DNA from: Auxenochlorella pyrenoidosa | Lineage: Eukaryota; Chlorophyta; Trebouxiophyceae; Chlorellales; Chlorellaceae | Length of the DNA: 14,455 bases | Direction: 5' to 3' | Assembly: GCA_001430745.1 (NCBI GenBank) | Contig: KQ482063.1 | Coordinates: 1,823,718 to 1,838,172 of the forward strand | Part shown: positions 1 to 12,223 of the stretch, piece after piece | How the letters are laid out: each line of letters starts with the position of its first letter | How positions within the stretch are numbered: position 1 is the first letter of the stretch | Notes under the pieces: model-generated | Seen by the model: only the letters and a program-made list of their open reading frames with translations | Told to the model about the DNA's origin: nothing | Database searches by the model: none | Translations under genes and position numbers: made by a program

Positions 1-215
1 GGGGCGGGGGCTGGACGCAGGGCCCGGGGGACGACTGCGTGGATGTATGGCACCACAGAGCTGGGCTTTAAGGTGGACTGCAACGTGTGCTGTCACGCTA
101 CCGGCAGGCCGCGAGCTGGGGAATGAGGTTTGGCCCTGTGCACCTGGCCCCTGGTGCAGCAGTGCTCCTCTCCTGACCCAACCCCTTGCCCTGGCCCTCC
201 CCTCCCCCCCTGCAG
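1..215 (+). other. Probable intron of the HBS1-like gene, possibly with an upstream exon
   Basis: The sequence before the exon at 216 ends in a normal polypyrimidine tract and AG. Frame 1 is open from base 1 to about 103. If it were spliced at a GC donor after 103, it would join in phase to give ...CCHATARESGHIS, roughly the length expected before the conserved exon. The upstream residues are not clearly HBS1-like, so most or all of this stretch may be intron. Confidence 0.35.
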
Positions 216-466
216 CGCGTGAGAGCGGGCACATCAGCGGCCTGCTCTCCCTGCTCAACGCCAAGACCGGGGAGGTGCAGCGTGCGCGGCCGCGCTGCCT
301 GCTCAAGGGCCAGTCGGCAGTGGTGGAGGTCACCCCCGGCCGGCCGCTGTGCCTGGAAGAGTATGCAGCATATCGCGCGCTGGGCAGGGTGGCGCTGCGC
401 GACGGCGGGCGCACCATCGCGGTGGGCATCATCAGCGGCCTGCCCGGCGGCGAGCCCAGCTCATGA
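216..466 (+). CDS. HBS1: HBS1-like ribosome-rescue GTPase, C-terminal exon (partial)
   Basis: This is the last exon of an EF-1alpha-family GTPase. About 82 residues remain, running from RESGHISGLLSLLN through LLKGQSAVVEV, LEEYAAYRALGRVALRDGG and RTIAVGIISGLPGG to a TGA stop at 464-466. These are the closing beta-barrel (domain 3) motifs shared by HBS1, eRF3 and eEF1A. The segment LNAKTGEVQRARPRCLLKGQ followed by the ALGR...DGGRTIAVGI ending fits HBS1 better than the eEF1A ending. HBS1 works with Pelota/Dom34 to rescue stalled ribosomes in the cytosol. The exon follows a pyrimidine-rich acceptor (CCCCCCCTGCAG, ending 215). It enters in a phase that needs one base from the previous exon. The G-domain lies left of the window. 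The choice of HBS1 over a related factor is inferred from this C-terminus alone. Confidence 0.78.
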
Positions 467-1120
467 GTAAATGCGCGTGTCCCATGGCAGGCCCACGCTG
501 GGTGTCCTCTCAGCCCTGCCTGCCTTCCACCCCGCCCTGTCACCATGCCCTGCTCGTGCAATCCAGGAGGGTGTGGCAGTGTTGCAGAGGGGGCGGCGTA
601 CGTGGGGCGCGTGATGGCCCCGCAAAAGGAGCGCATTGTTCTGTCGATGGGGCACCACCAGAGGGTGTGGCGGGCTGCCGGCAGGCGGGGCAGGCTGGAA
701 AGAGAGGTGCAAGCAGAGAGGGAGCAGGAGAGCGGAGATGCGACAGGGATAGGAGAGGCACAAGAGAGGTCGGGAAAAGTGAGCACAACACGAAACAATC
801 GCCGGCGCGGCTGGATCAGAGGGAGAGAGAGGTCTGGCGCCTGGCGGGGGGGAGAGAGGTGCAAGGCGCAGGCACACAGCACATGCCTTGAAACGGTGTC
901 ATCCTAGAGCAGAGGCGGCGGCGCACGGGCCGGCAGGCGCGCGGGGCACCGCTGCCCGGCGGCCGCCATAGGGACCTTGCGCCCAGGGGCCTGCGCGCGG
1001 CTCCATTCCCGCAGGCTGTGGGACGTGCATCGCGGGCGCGGGGGCTCAGGGCCCAGGCCGGGTCTCGGGCTAGAGGGGGTGTCGGGGGGCTAACCCCAGG
1101 TTGCAACAGCGGGGCTGCGC
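467..1120. other. Convergent 3' intergenic region (HBS1-like / threonine synthase)
   Basis: This 654-bp stretch lies between two facing stop codons and should hold both 3' UTRs. I see no conserved coding segment in it. There is no TGTAA on the plus strand and no TTACA (TGTAA on the minus strand), so neither poly(A) site can be placed. It contains purine-rich GAGAGA-type stretches around 700-860. Nothing else is recognisable. Confidence 0.6.
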
Positions 1121-4858
<3,738 letters not shown>

Positions 4859-5344
4859 GGCTGCGCGCTGCTGCTGCTCTGCCCGGCCCGGGGTGGAGTG
4901 CCTGCAGCTGGGGACGGTTTGCGCCGCTTTTGACCCGCGCCCTTGTGTTAAGCTTACACTGCGGCCTGTGCCGGGCGCTTCAGAGCCAAGCTATCCAAGT
5001 CATTGCTGCTGTGCCGCGCAGCAGGGAGAGAGAAGCACCCGCATTGGGCTCCCAGCCCAGCAGTCTGAGCCCAAACAACTGGTGCATTCACTCTGGAACA
5101 GCAGCCGATCGCCAGCGAGCGCCAACAGCCGGTCGAGCAGGTGAGGCTCTGCTTCCAAAGGCCTGGCGCCCTTCCTTGGGCTTCTGCCCGCCTCACCTGT
5201 GTACATGAGTATAGATGGGCAGTATGAGACTGACGAAGAGTTTCCTGGCACCTGCAGGAGTGAAGTCCCGCCCACACGTCCGCCGCTGCTGCTGCCACCT
5301 GCCAGCGGCAGGCAGCAACACCCAGTGGCCAGCGACCCGCCAGA
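4859..5344. promoter_or_regulatory. Divergent upstream region shared by threonine synthase and lipoyl synthase
   Basis: The two start codons are 486 bp apart on opposite strands, so both promoters and 5' UTRs must lie here. No TATA box could be placed with confidence; TATAGA at about 5211 is too close to the lipoyl synthase start to rely on. An upstream ORF occupies 5205-5348. No other motif is recognised. Confidence 0.55.
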
Positions 5345-5348
5345 ATGA
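5205..5348 (+). other. Candidate upstream ORF (47 codons) overlapping the lipoyl synthase start
   Basis: An ATG at 5205 opens 47 codons (beginning MSIDGQYETDEEFPG) and ends in TGA at 5346-5348. The stop overlaps the main ATG (5345-5347) as ATGA. This geometry allows termination and re-initiation, but only if transcription starts upstream of 5205, which cannot be told from the sequence. The peptide is not recognised. Confidence 0.4.
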
Positions 5349-8300
5349 CGGCAGCTGGAGCTGGAATGTGCATTGCAGCATGCAGCAGCAGCTTTGCAGC
5401 AGGGCAGCGATTGCCGGGCCGCATGCACCATCTGCCAGTGCTTGCGGCGCCAGCAGAGCAGCGGCAGCGCCGGCGGCGGCTGCGCGTCGCAGCCACGGCC
5501 ATGCCCAGCTCACAGCCGGCGCCGTCATCTTCTGCAGCACAACCGGACGACCAGGCGGAATATGAGCGTCTCATGGCTGGCGATGCCTTTGCCGAGCTGG
5601 TGCAGATGGCGGTTGCAGCAGACCCCTCGCTTGCGGGCAGCGCCCAGGCAGCAGCGGCCTCGGCGGCAGGTCCGCCCCCGCAGGGCCTGCCGCTGTCCAA
5701 CAAGCCATACTGGCTGCGGCAGAAAGCTGCGCAGGGCGAGCGGTACGACTACTTGAAGGCTCAGGTGGGGCTGCAGTACAGCAGCAGGGCCACCGCCCTG
5801 GCAGCAACCCTGCCCACGCCGCTGCAGCTTGGCGCGGGGCCTCCCCGCCTCCTCCCTGCCGGGGCGACCTGGCAACAGCTTGGGCTTGCTGCTGCATGCT
5901 GCACACCCACCTGCACCTTGACGCTGCCCGGTGCATGGCCAGCCTGCCCACCTGACGCCTGCATGCGGCATCAGGCAGGGCACCATGTCAACCTTTCCTT
6001 CCTCCCCCCCCCCCCCCCCGCCCCCGTGTGGTCCTGCCAGATGGGTGGCCTGCGGCTGGCCACGGTGTGCGAGGAGGCGCAGTGCCCCAACATTGGCGAG
6101 TGCTGGAACGGCGGCAGCGAGGGCATCGGCACCGCCACCATCATGCTGCTGGGCGACACGTGCACGCGCGGCTGCCGCTTCTGCGCGGTCAACACCTCGC
6201 AGAAGCCGCCGCCGCCCGACCCGCTGGAGCCGGAGCACACGGCGCAGGTGGGGGTGTTGGGTGGGTGGGGGGGGGGGGGGGACGCTGGCCGAAGGTGGTA
6301 GGCACTGGCTGGAGGAATCAGGCACTGGCAGCAGCCGCGAGGCGTGGCAGCAGCGCACCCCCTCCCACCCTGCGCTGGCCGCCCCCGACCCCGCCCTGTG
6401 AACCAGGCGGTGGCCGACTGGGGCGTGGGCTACGTGGTGCTCACCTCGGTGGACCGCGACGACCTGCCAGACGGCGGCGCCGAGCACTTTGCCAAGACGG
6501 TGCGCGCGCCGCGGGCGCGGGGCCGCCCCCGCACCGACCCCATGCAGCTCAAGCTGCTGTCTGGGCGAGCGTTCTTGGCAAGATATTCCCATCCAACTTG
6601 CGGCCGGGCGTGGGCCGGGCCAGGCGGCACTTGAGGTGCCGGCGGCCCCTGCCCGCGCCGCAGGGCAGGGCCGGGGCTGGCTGCGGTTCTCGGCCCACAC
6701 CTGCCATGCTTAGAGCTCTCCCTGCAGGTGCGCACCCTCAAGGCGCTCAAGCCCTCCATCCTCATCGAGTGCCTGACGCCAGACTTCCGGTAGGGGGAGA
6801 GGGCCGGGGGGAGCAGGCACAGCAGTCGGCCCCTGCCGCTGGGGATTTGAGGCAGCACCGTGGGCTGCCCACCCAGCACTTGCACCTCAATTATTCGTTG
6901 CGATTGGCCTCGCTCCGATGCGCATCAGCACAGCAGAAGGACTGCACCCCGCCTATGCTAATGCATGAGGGCGTGCTTTGGAAGAGCAGCAAAGGGTGCT
7001 CATGCGCTGCTGCTGCCCTGCGTTGTGCTCCCCCCCCCGCAGCGGCGACATGGATGCGGTTCGCCACCTGGCACGCAGCGGGCTCGACGTCTTTGCGCAC
7101 AACGTGGAGACCGTGAGCCGGGCTTCCTGGGCGGAGCTGCTGGCTGGCGAGCCAGGCTGCCACCCTGCCTGCTTGTCGGGATGCTGCTATTCCACCCGCC
7201 TCAGCACCCCGCTGCCCGCCCTCCCATGCTGCCCTTAAGCCTTGCCCTAGTCCACCCATCCTCTCTTCTTGTCGCACCGAAGACCCCCAGGATCCCCCCA
7301 CCACACACACACACACTACACACACACGCCCTGAACCCCTGCAGGTAGACCGCCTGCAGAAGCGGGTGCGCGACCCCCGGGCCGGCTACATCCAGAGCCT
7401 CGAGGTGCTGCGCGCTGCCAAGGGCTGCGGCGTGTACACCAAGTCGTCCATCATGCTGGGCCTGGGTGAGGGGGCGCCGCGCTGACTTGGGGGGGAGGGT
7501 GGCAGCTGCTCCTTGCCCGCCCAGCCTGGCGTGGTGTCCAGCCGGCTCTGCAGCCGTGCCTCGAGCAAGAGTCGAGGAGGGTTGCTGCACAGAACAGTTG
7601 TTGTGCAGGCAGGCCACACGCGCCGTACACCTGCATGCGCTCAGTCCTCGCACTGTTCTGTGCAGCAACCCTCCTCGACTCTTGCTCGAGGCACTTGTGG
7701 CCTGCCTGCACAACACCAGGCACTTCGCTGTCGTAGCGGTGCTCCGAAGGCACAGCCGCTCCCCTTGCCGCGCGCCACCCGGGGCTGCGGGGCGGTGATC
7801 AAAGCCCCCAGCCTGGCCCGGACCTGCCCGCCCCCAAACGCCCCTGCTGCCTGCAGGCGAGACGGACGACGAGGTCATCGACACCATGTACGACCTGCGC
7901 GACGCGGGGGTGGACATCCTCACGCTGGGGCAGTACCTGCAGCCCACGCCGCACCACCTGCCGGTGGCGGAGTTTGTAACGCCCGAGAAGTTTGAGCACT
8001 GGTGGGTGGGGCCGGGGCCGGGCCGGGCTGGGGCTGGGGCTGGTGGGGTGGCTTGGGGAGTCCTGGCCGTTGCAGTCCAGGCACCTTGAGCCCCGAACAC
8101 CCAGGTCCCTGCCCCAGTGTGGGCCTGCAGGGGACACCCCCAGGCAGCGAGCGAGGGTGTCAGGTGCCAGCAGTCATGCAGTCTGCTGTGGGGAGGCCCT
8201 TGCTGCCTGACTTGCACCCGGCCCTGCCCCCCCCCCCCCCCTGCCGCAGGCGCAAGTATGGCGAGGAGGTTGTGGGCTTCCGCTACGTCGCCTCTGGCCC

Positions 8301-8436
8301 GCTGGTGCGCTCCTCCTACCGCGCCGGCGAGTTCTTTGTGGAGGCCATGATCAAGAAGGACAAGCGGGCTCAGGGCGGCCAGGCGGCGGTGCGGCTGGGC
8401 GCCGAACAGGTGGCGGTGGCCATGCCCGAGTTCTGA
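5345..8436 (+). CDS. LIP1P: Lipoyl synthase, plastid type (EC 2.8.1.8), 8 exons
   Basis: This radical-SAM enzyme inserts two sulfurs into octanoyl groups on lipoate-dependent proteins. Exons: 5345-5764, 6041-6247, 6407-6499, 6728-6789, 7043-7112, 7345-7465, 7857-8001, 8250-8436. They total 1305 nt and 434 aa, with every junction in phase. Visible features: an Arg/Ser/Ala-rich leader of about 70 residues fitting organelle import; [18 protein letters not shown]; the auxiliary-cluster motif [12 protein letters not shown] (Cys150, 155, 161); the radical-SAM motif CTRGCRFC (Cys181, 185, 188); [52 protein letters not shown]; and the C-terminal [10 protein letters not shown] (from 393), which supplies the serine ligand of the auxiliary cluster. 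[10 protein letters not shown] and CRFCAV resemble plastid rather than mitochondrial isoforms; the location is inferred. Intron 1 (5765-6040) is 276 nt with no in-frame stop. Convergent with TAN1. Confidence 0.95.
6004..6019. repeat. Homopolymer C run (16) before a 3' splice site
   Basis: This polypyrimidine tract of lipoyl synthase intron 1 lies about 20 bases before the acceptor that ends at 6040. Confidence 0.9.
7302..7327. repeat. CA microsatellite
   Basis: A run of CA dinucleotides broken once by CTA lies near the 3' end of lipoyl synthase intron 5. No function is implied. Confidence 0.85.
7556..7715. repeat. Inverted repeat with permuted second block, in lipoyl synthase intron 6
   Basis: Block A (7556-7598, 43 bp, starts GTGCCTCGAGCAAGAGTCGA) has a perfect reverse complement at 7652-7694. 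Block B (7599-7618, TGTTGTGCAGGCAGGCCACA) follows A directly, and its perfect reverse complement is at 7696-7715, one base after A'. The order is A B - 33-nt spacer - A' B', not the nested A B B' A' of a simple palindrome. In the intron RNA, A and A' could form a 43-bp stem around a 53-nt loop. Its origin is unknown. Confidence 0.92.
8227..8241. repeat. Homopolymer C run (15) before a 3' splice site
   Basis: This polypyrimidine tract of lipoyl synthase intron 7 lies just before the acceptor CTGCCGCAG that ends at 8249. Confidence 0.9.
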
Positions 8437-8805
8437 GCGGCCCTTGTCCCCCTGGCAAGCCTGCCTGCTGGAGACGTTGCATTGCAAGGATGAGCCCATT
8501 GCGCCGTGGACCCAGCAGTCCCCCAGTTCCAAAGCTGTGCATGTGTGTTTCAGTTTACCGTTGCTGTCGGGGTGCGTCGTGAGTTTGTGTCCCACCCACA
8601 TTTGATATCACTGCATGCTTGCCACCCTGTTCTGTACCATACCACAAATCGTTTCATTGCCCACCAGTACTCATCACCTGCCTCATCAGCTGGGATACTT
8701 GCAAATGTGTAACACATGCTCTTGGCAGTTTTTGGTTGGTTTTCACCCCGAGTGGTGGCGCAGCATGAGGGCGAGCATGGCAACCAGGCAAAGCAAAGCG
8801 AGCTC
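8437..8805. other. Convergent 3' region of lipoyl synthase and TAN1
   Basis: Only 369 bp separate the two facing stop codons. The stretch is visibly less GC-rich than the exons. It holds the lipoyl synthase poly(A) signal at 8708-8712, which is 93 bp from the TAN1 stop. The minus strand has no TGTAA here. No ORF of interest is seen. Confidence 0.7.
8708..8712 (+). terminator. TGTAA polyadenylation signal of lipoyl synthase
   Basis: TGTAA is the usual poly(A) signal of green algae, with cleavage normally some 10-20 nt downstream. It lies about 270 nt after the lipoyl synthase stop and is the only TGTAA I found in a gene's own 3' region in this window. Confidence 0.75.
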
Positions 8806-10202
8806 CTAGGCTTTGCCCACAGGCTTGATGTGCAGCTTGGGTTTGAGCACGCACAGCTCTGCCGGCAGGGCGCACAGCGCCGCGTACAGCTCCCCGGCCG
8901 CTGGTAGCGCCTCCACCACAAGCACCCAGCCTGGCTGCTTCAGGTCGACAGCTGCCTCGCAGCCGTGCGCCTGCCGCAGGGCAGCCTCAAAGCCACCGGC
9001 AAGGGCAGAGATGATGGCGCCTCGGTCCAGGTGTTGACCGACTTTGCCGCTGTCGGGTGGAGCGGCTGCTGGTCCTTCTGCTGCACCTGCCTTGCCAGCC
9101 TCACCGTTCACTGCCTCCCCACCTGCCGCCGCAGGCGCTGCTGCTGCGGGCGCAGCCGGCTTGTTGCTAACGCCCTCCAACGCTCGCTGCTTGACCGAAA
9201 TGCCAAAGGTCACCTTGCGCGCAGGCTGGGCAGCGGCACCCGGCGCTGCAGCTGCTGCTGCGCCGGCGGCGCCGCCTTCTCCAACGCTGCCGTCTGCCAG
9301 TGCGCCCGCCACCAGCGCTGCCAGCCTGGCGCCAGCTGCCTCCAGCGCTGCCCGCTCCATGCGGCAGGTGGTCTGCACGGGGATGACGCGCTGCACGTGC
9401 CCCAGCCGCGGCTGGGATCCGGCGGCGATGTCGGCCAGCAGCGCCGCCGCGGTCCGCTGCACGTGTGCTGCGCCTGCTGCAGCTGCTGCAGGGTGGCTGG
9501 CGGCCTCCTGGACTCCAGCATCTGTGGAGTCCAGCGCTGGCGCCGCTGCTGCTGTGGGGTCCCCACCTGATCCACCGCCTGCTGCATTCCTGCTATTGCC
9601 GCTGCCAGTGGTGCCGGGCTGCACCAACTTGAAGGCTACGACTCCTCGTGCACCGACCTTGATGGCCGCAAGGCTGTGTGATGCCTCGCCAGCCGCCGCT
9701 GCAAGGGCACCTTGCTGCTCTGCAGGGCTGGCTGGTGCAACAGGCGCGGCCGCAGAGGCTGGGACAGTGGCAGCACTTGCCGCACCTTCCACCGCGCTTG
9801 TCTGTGCGAGGTAGCGTTGCAAGACAGGCAGGGCCTCCTTGCGGGCAGAGTTCTCCCTGCACAGTTTGGGACGTCGCGACGGCGGATGGTTGGAGGAAGG
9901 ACATCTCCTGCTCATTGGGGAGCTGTGCACCCGTTGACAGCCGAGCCCACCTACCTCTGTAGCGGGCAGGTGAGCAGGAAGCCCTGGAGCCCGATGGGCA
10001 GCTCTTGGACAGCTCCATAATCAAATCTTCCTCCAAGCGCTGCCGCCGGCCCGGCGGCTGAGACGTCGCTGCCACCACCGCTGGAGCCCTTCTTCTGCCT
10101 CTTGGCTGGCCGGCTGCCTGGCAGCGTGCGGCGCATTTCGGCCTCTGCCTCGGCCCGCAGCCTCGCCAGCTTGCTGTCCTCTTGCTGCTCGGTGTCGCTC
10201 AT
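8806..10202 (-). CDS. TAN1: TAN1/THUMPD1-like THUMP-domain protein, tRNA ac4C cofactor, 2 exons
   Basis: Proteins of this family bind tRNA through a THUMP domain and help the NAT10/Kre33 acetyltransferase make N4-acetylcytidine at position 12 of tRNA-Ser and tRNA-Leu. Exons: 10202-9955 and 9856-8806. The intron is 98 bp (AG|GTAGGT donor). The product is 432 aa. Seen in order: an acidic start MSDTEQQEDSK, a basic RPAKRQKK (31-38) that may be a nuclear signal, the family signature GLQGFLLTC (71-79) followed by REN.ARKEAL, RGVVAFKL (153-160), HVQRVIPVQTTCR (236-248), KVTFGISVKQR (297-307), LDRGAIISALAGGF (359-372) and VDLKQPGWVLVVEAL (386-400). Long Ala/Gly/Pro-rich inserts separate these pieces, making the protein longer than usual. 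Start: ATG at 10202, first in frame. It is divergent from the CCDC113-like gene and convergent with lipoyl synthase. The family call rests on motif order. Confidence 0.82.
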
Positions 10203-10435
10203 CGTGCTAGCAGTGTACTTGGCTCGCTCCTGTGCTCACGAGCGGAGTGCACCGAGAGAGGAGACGATTGCAACATGTGCGGATTGCATGCAAGTCGCGT
10301 GAGTTGATGTCGAGCGCAGCAGGCTGACCAGCTCTTTGTTCCTTGCCTCTTGTGTGAACCGCTCCCATCAAGCAAGATTTGGCAATTGCAGCAGAGTTTG
10401 ATTCCATTCAAGCTTTGTCACCGCGAGTCAACGGC
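10203..10435. promoter_or_regulatory. Divergent upstream region shared by TAN1 and the CCDC113-like gene
   Basis: The start codons are 233 bp apart on opposite strands, so this is probably a compact bidirectional promoter. A tiny ORF (ATGTGCGGATTG..., 10 codons) begins near 10274 on the plus strand. The frame of the downstream gene is open further upstream, to about 10379, but without an ATG. No TATA box or other element is recognised. Confidence 0.55.
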
Positions 10436-12223
10436 ATGCCGGCAGGGCTGCAACTTGAAGCCGGGGACTCCGAGCCCCTGGGGGCAGAGTTGGAGTTCCT
10501 GCAGCTGGAAAACGGATTTTTGGCCAGCCTGTTGCGGCGGCTGGCACCGGGCCTGCTGGAGAGCGGCGGCGGTGTCGGCAACGACAGTGCGGGCGATGAC
10601 CGCCCGGGTCGGGAGCCTCTGCTGATGGCGGAGAAGCACGAGCTGCTGGTGGCAGAGGCGGCTGCCACGCGTCGGGAGATAGAACTTGTGCAAGCAGAGG
10701 GAGAGCTGGAGCTGGCATGTGTGCAGGCAGGCGTTGCAGACGCTGCTGGGCAGCAGGCCGCAGAGACAGCACGCGATGTCGCTGCACTGCTCTCCCTGCT
10801 GCACCTGCCCCTGCCACCGGCAGCAGAGGCCGCATGTGCGCTTGGATCGGCAGTGATGTCGGCTGCAGCAGCAGCACCCGCTGCTCTTCACGCGCCAGCG
10901 GCGCCAGGCACAGGAGAAACACAACCCGCAGCGGAGGCGGAGCCAGCAATGGAGGTGCAGCCGGTAGCGGGAGCGGAGCCAGGAATGGCAAACGGCCCCC
11001 AGGGATGTGAAGCAGATTCATGCGCTCAGAATGCAGACGCCTCACCCACAGCACCCAGCGCTGCTGCCTCCATGCTGCCCGCACCGCTGTTGTTGCCCAC
11101 AGCAAAGCAGCTGGCAAAGGCAGATCTGCACGGGGCCCAGCTGGCACAGTTCTTGGAGGATGTGCTGGCCAGGCACGACGCGAATGCGGAGCGTTACCAG
11201 ATGCGCAGCGAGCTCCTGCAGGTGGGAACGAGGGGCGGCAGGGTGGACCTGGTGGTGCAGCCTGTCTGCAGTTTGGGCAAGGGCTGGCCTCGTGGCAGCC
11301 TGCAGCAGGGAGCTGTCAGGTGGGCAAGGTCAGTTCTCCATCATCAGCCGCCACCCCACCTGCAAACTGCAAGTGGCCCCTGCAGAACAGCCTGGCGCGC
11401 GCAGATGTGGCGCTGAGCTCCCGAGCCGGCCTGGGATCCACGCTCACAAAGGGCGACTTTGATGCGCAGCGCATCGAGCACTCCCAGGTTGGTTGTGGAG
11501 GTAGCAGCCCTCGGCTTGAGGGCGTAGGTGCATGAGGCAGCAGCCCGCCAGCGCCAGGGCAAACCGACCATGGCGTGTCGGATTGCACCTGCACCGAGCA
11601 TGAGGGCGCGGCCTCCCCCTGTCAATGTGCAGGCAGAGGCGGCGTTGGCAACCGCATCGGCCGAGGCAGTGGCCCTCAAGGCGCAGGTTGTCGCCACGGC
11701 GGAGCAGCTGGCAGAGCACCGCTCGGCACTGGCAGCCGCAAGCTCCACAGCGGGGGCTCTGGCCCGCCAGGCTGGCATGCGTGAGCAGCAGGTAGCAGCG
11801 CTCGCCGGGGAGACAGCCAGGGTGCAGCGCGAGTGCGCTGCCCTTGAACGGGAGTTCAGCCGGCTGCGGGAGCAGCGTCAGCAGCAGGGCAGCCCCGGCG
11901 AGATTGGCAACAGCTGCTCCACGGGTAGCGGGGGCATCAGCGGGGACCGCGGCCCGCCTACCATTGTGGAGTACATGAGAATCAAGAACACGTGCAGCGA
12001 GGTGAGCAAGCACATCGCCGACTGGCAGCGCAAGCTTGAGGTGCAGCAAGGACGGCGGCTTGCAGCAGCATTGAGGTCAGGTCGATGAGCGCTGCCACGT
12101 ATGCACCCTCTCCCCTGTGCCATATCCGTCATGTCTCGATTGAGCCATCCAGGGATCTGTCCGGTCCTGGCAAGCCAGCATGCACAGGCTATCAAGAAGA
12201 ACCAGCAGGCTCTGCTCTCTTGA
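10436..12223 (+). CDS. CFAP263: Coiled-coil protein resembling ciliary CCDC113/CFAP263, 4 exons
   Basis: Exons: 10436-11221, 11386-11487, 11633-12075 and probably 12175-12223. They give 459 aa and all phases agree. Near the N-terminus, LEFLQLENGFLASLLRRL and LLMAEKHELLVAEAAATRREIELV resemble the opening of CCDC113/CCDC96-family proteins. A low-complexity Ala/Pro/Glu linker follows (about residues 145-230). The coiled-coil core then contains LTKGDFDAQRIEHSQ (across the exon 2/3 junction), a long Ala-rich helix, and PTIVEYMRIKNTCSEVSKHI then ADWQRKLEVQQ (405-435), close to the family's D/EY..x..K..W.RK.E ending. In ciliated organisms CCDC113 and CCDC96 connect radial-spoke and nexin-dynein parts of the axoneme. 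The last exon is uncertain: its acceptor is CAAG, and without that splice the protein ends at TGA 12086-12088. The family call is from motif resemblance; a generic coiled-coil protein is possible. Confidence 0.62.

Noticed and set aside
461..907. Overlapping open frames of 80-180 codons on both strands between HBS1 and threonine synthase
   Set aside because: They are low-complexity, overlap each other and carry no recognisable motif. Long open frames are expected by chance in such GC-rich DNA.
5765..6040. Reading lipoyl synthase exons 1 and 2 as one uninterrupted exon, since the frame stays open
   Set aside because: GT and AG borders, a 16-C polypyrimidine tract and an exact family join (YLKAQ to [13 protein letters not shown]) favour an intron. 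The translated segment is low-complexity and not part of the family.
7556..7715. MITE or insertion sequence with terminal inverted repeats
   Set aside because: There are no target-site duplications, the spacer is only 33 nt, and blocks A and B are permuted rather than nested.
9044..9814. 256-codon plus-strand frame opposite TAN1 exon 2
   Set aside because: It is the antisense shadow of the Ala-rich TAN1 coding sequence (Ala-rich in turn) with no motif of its own.
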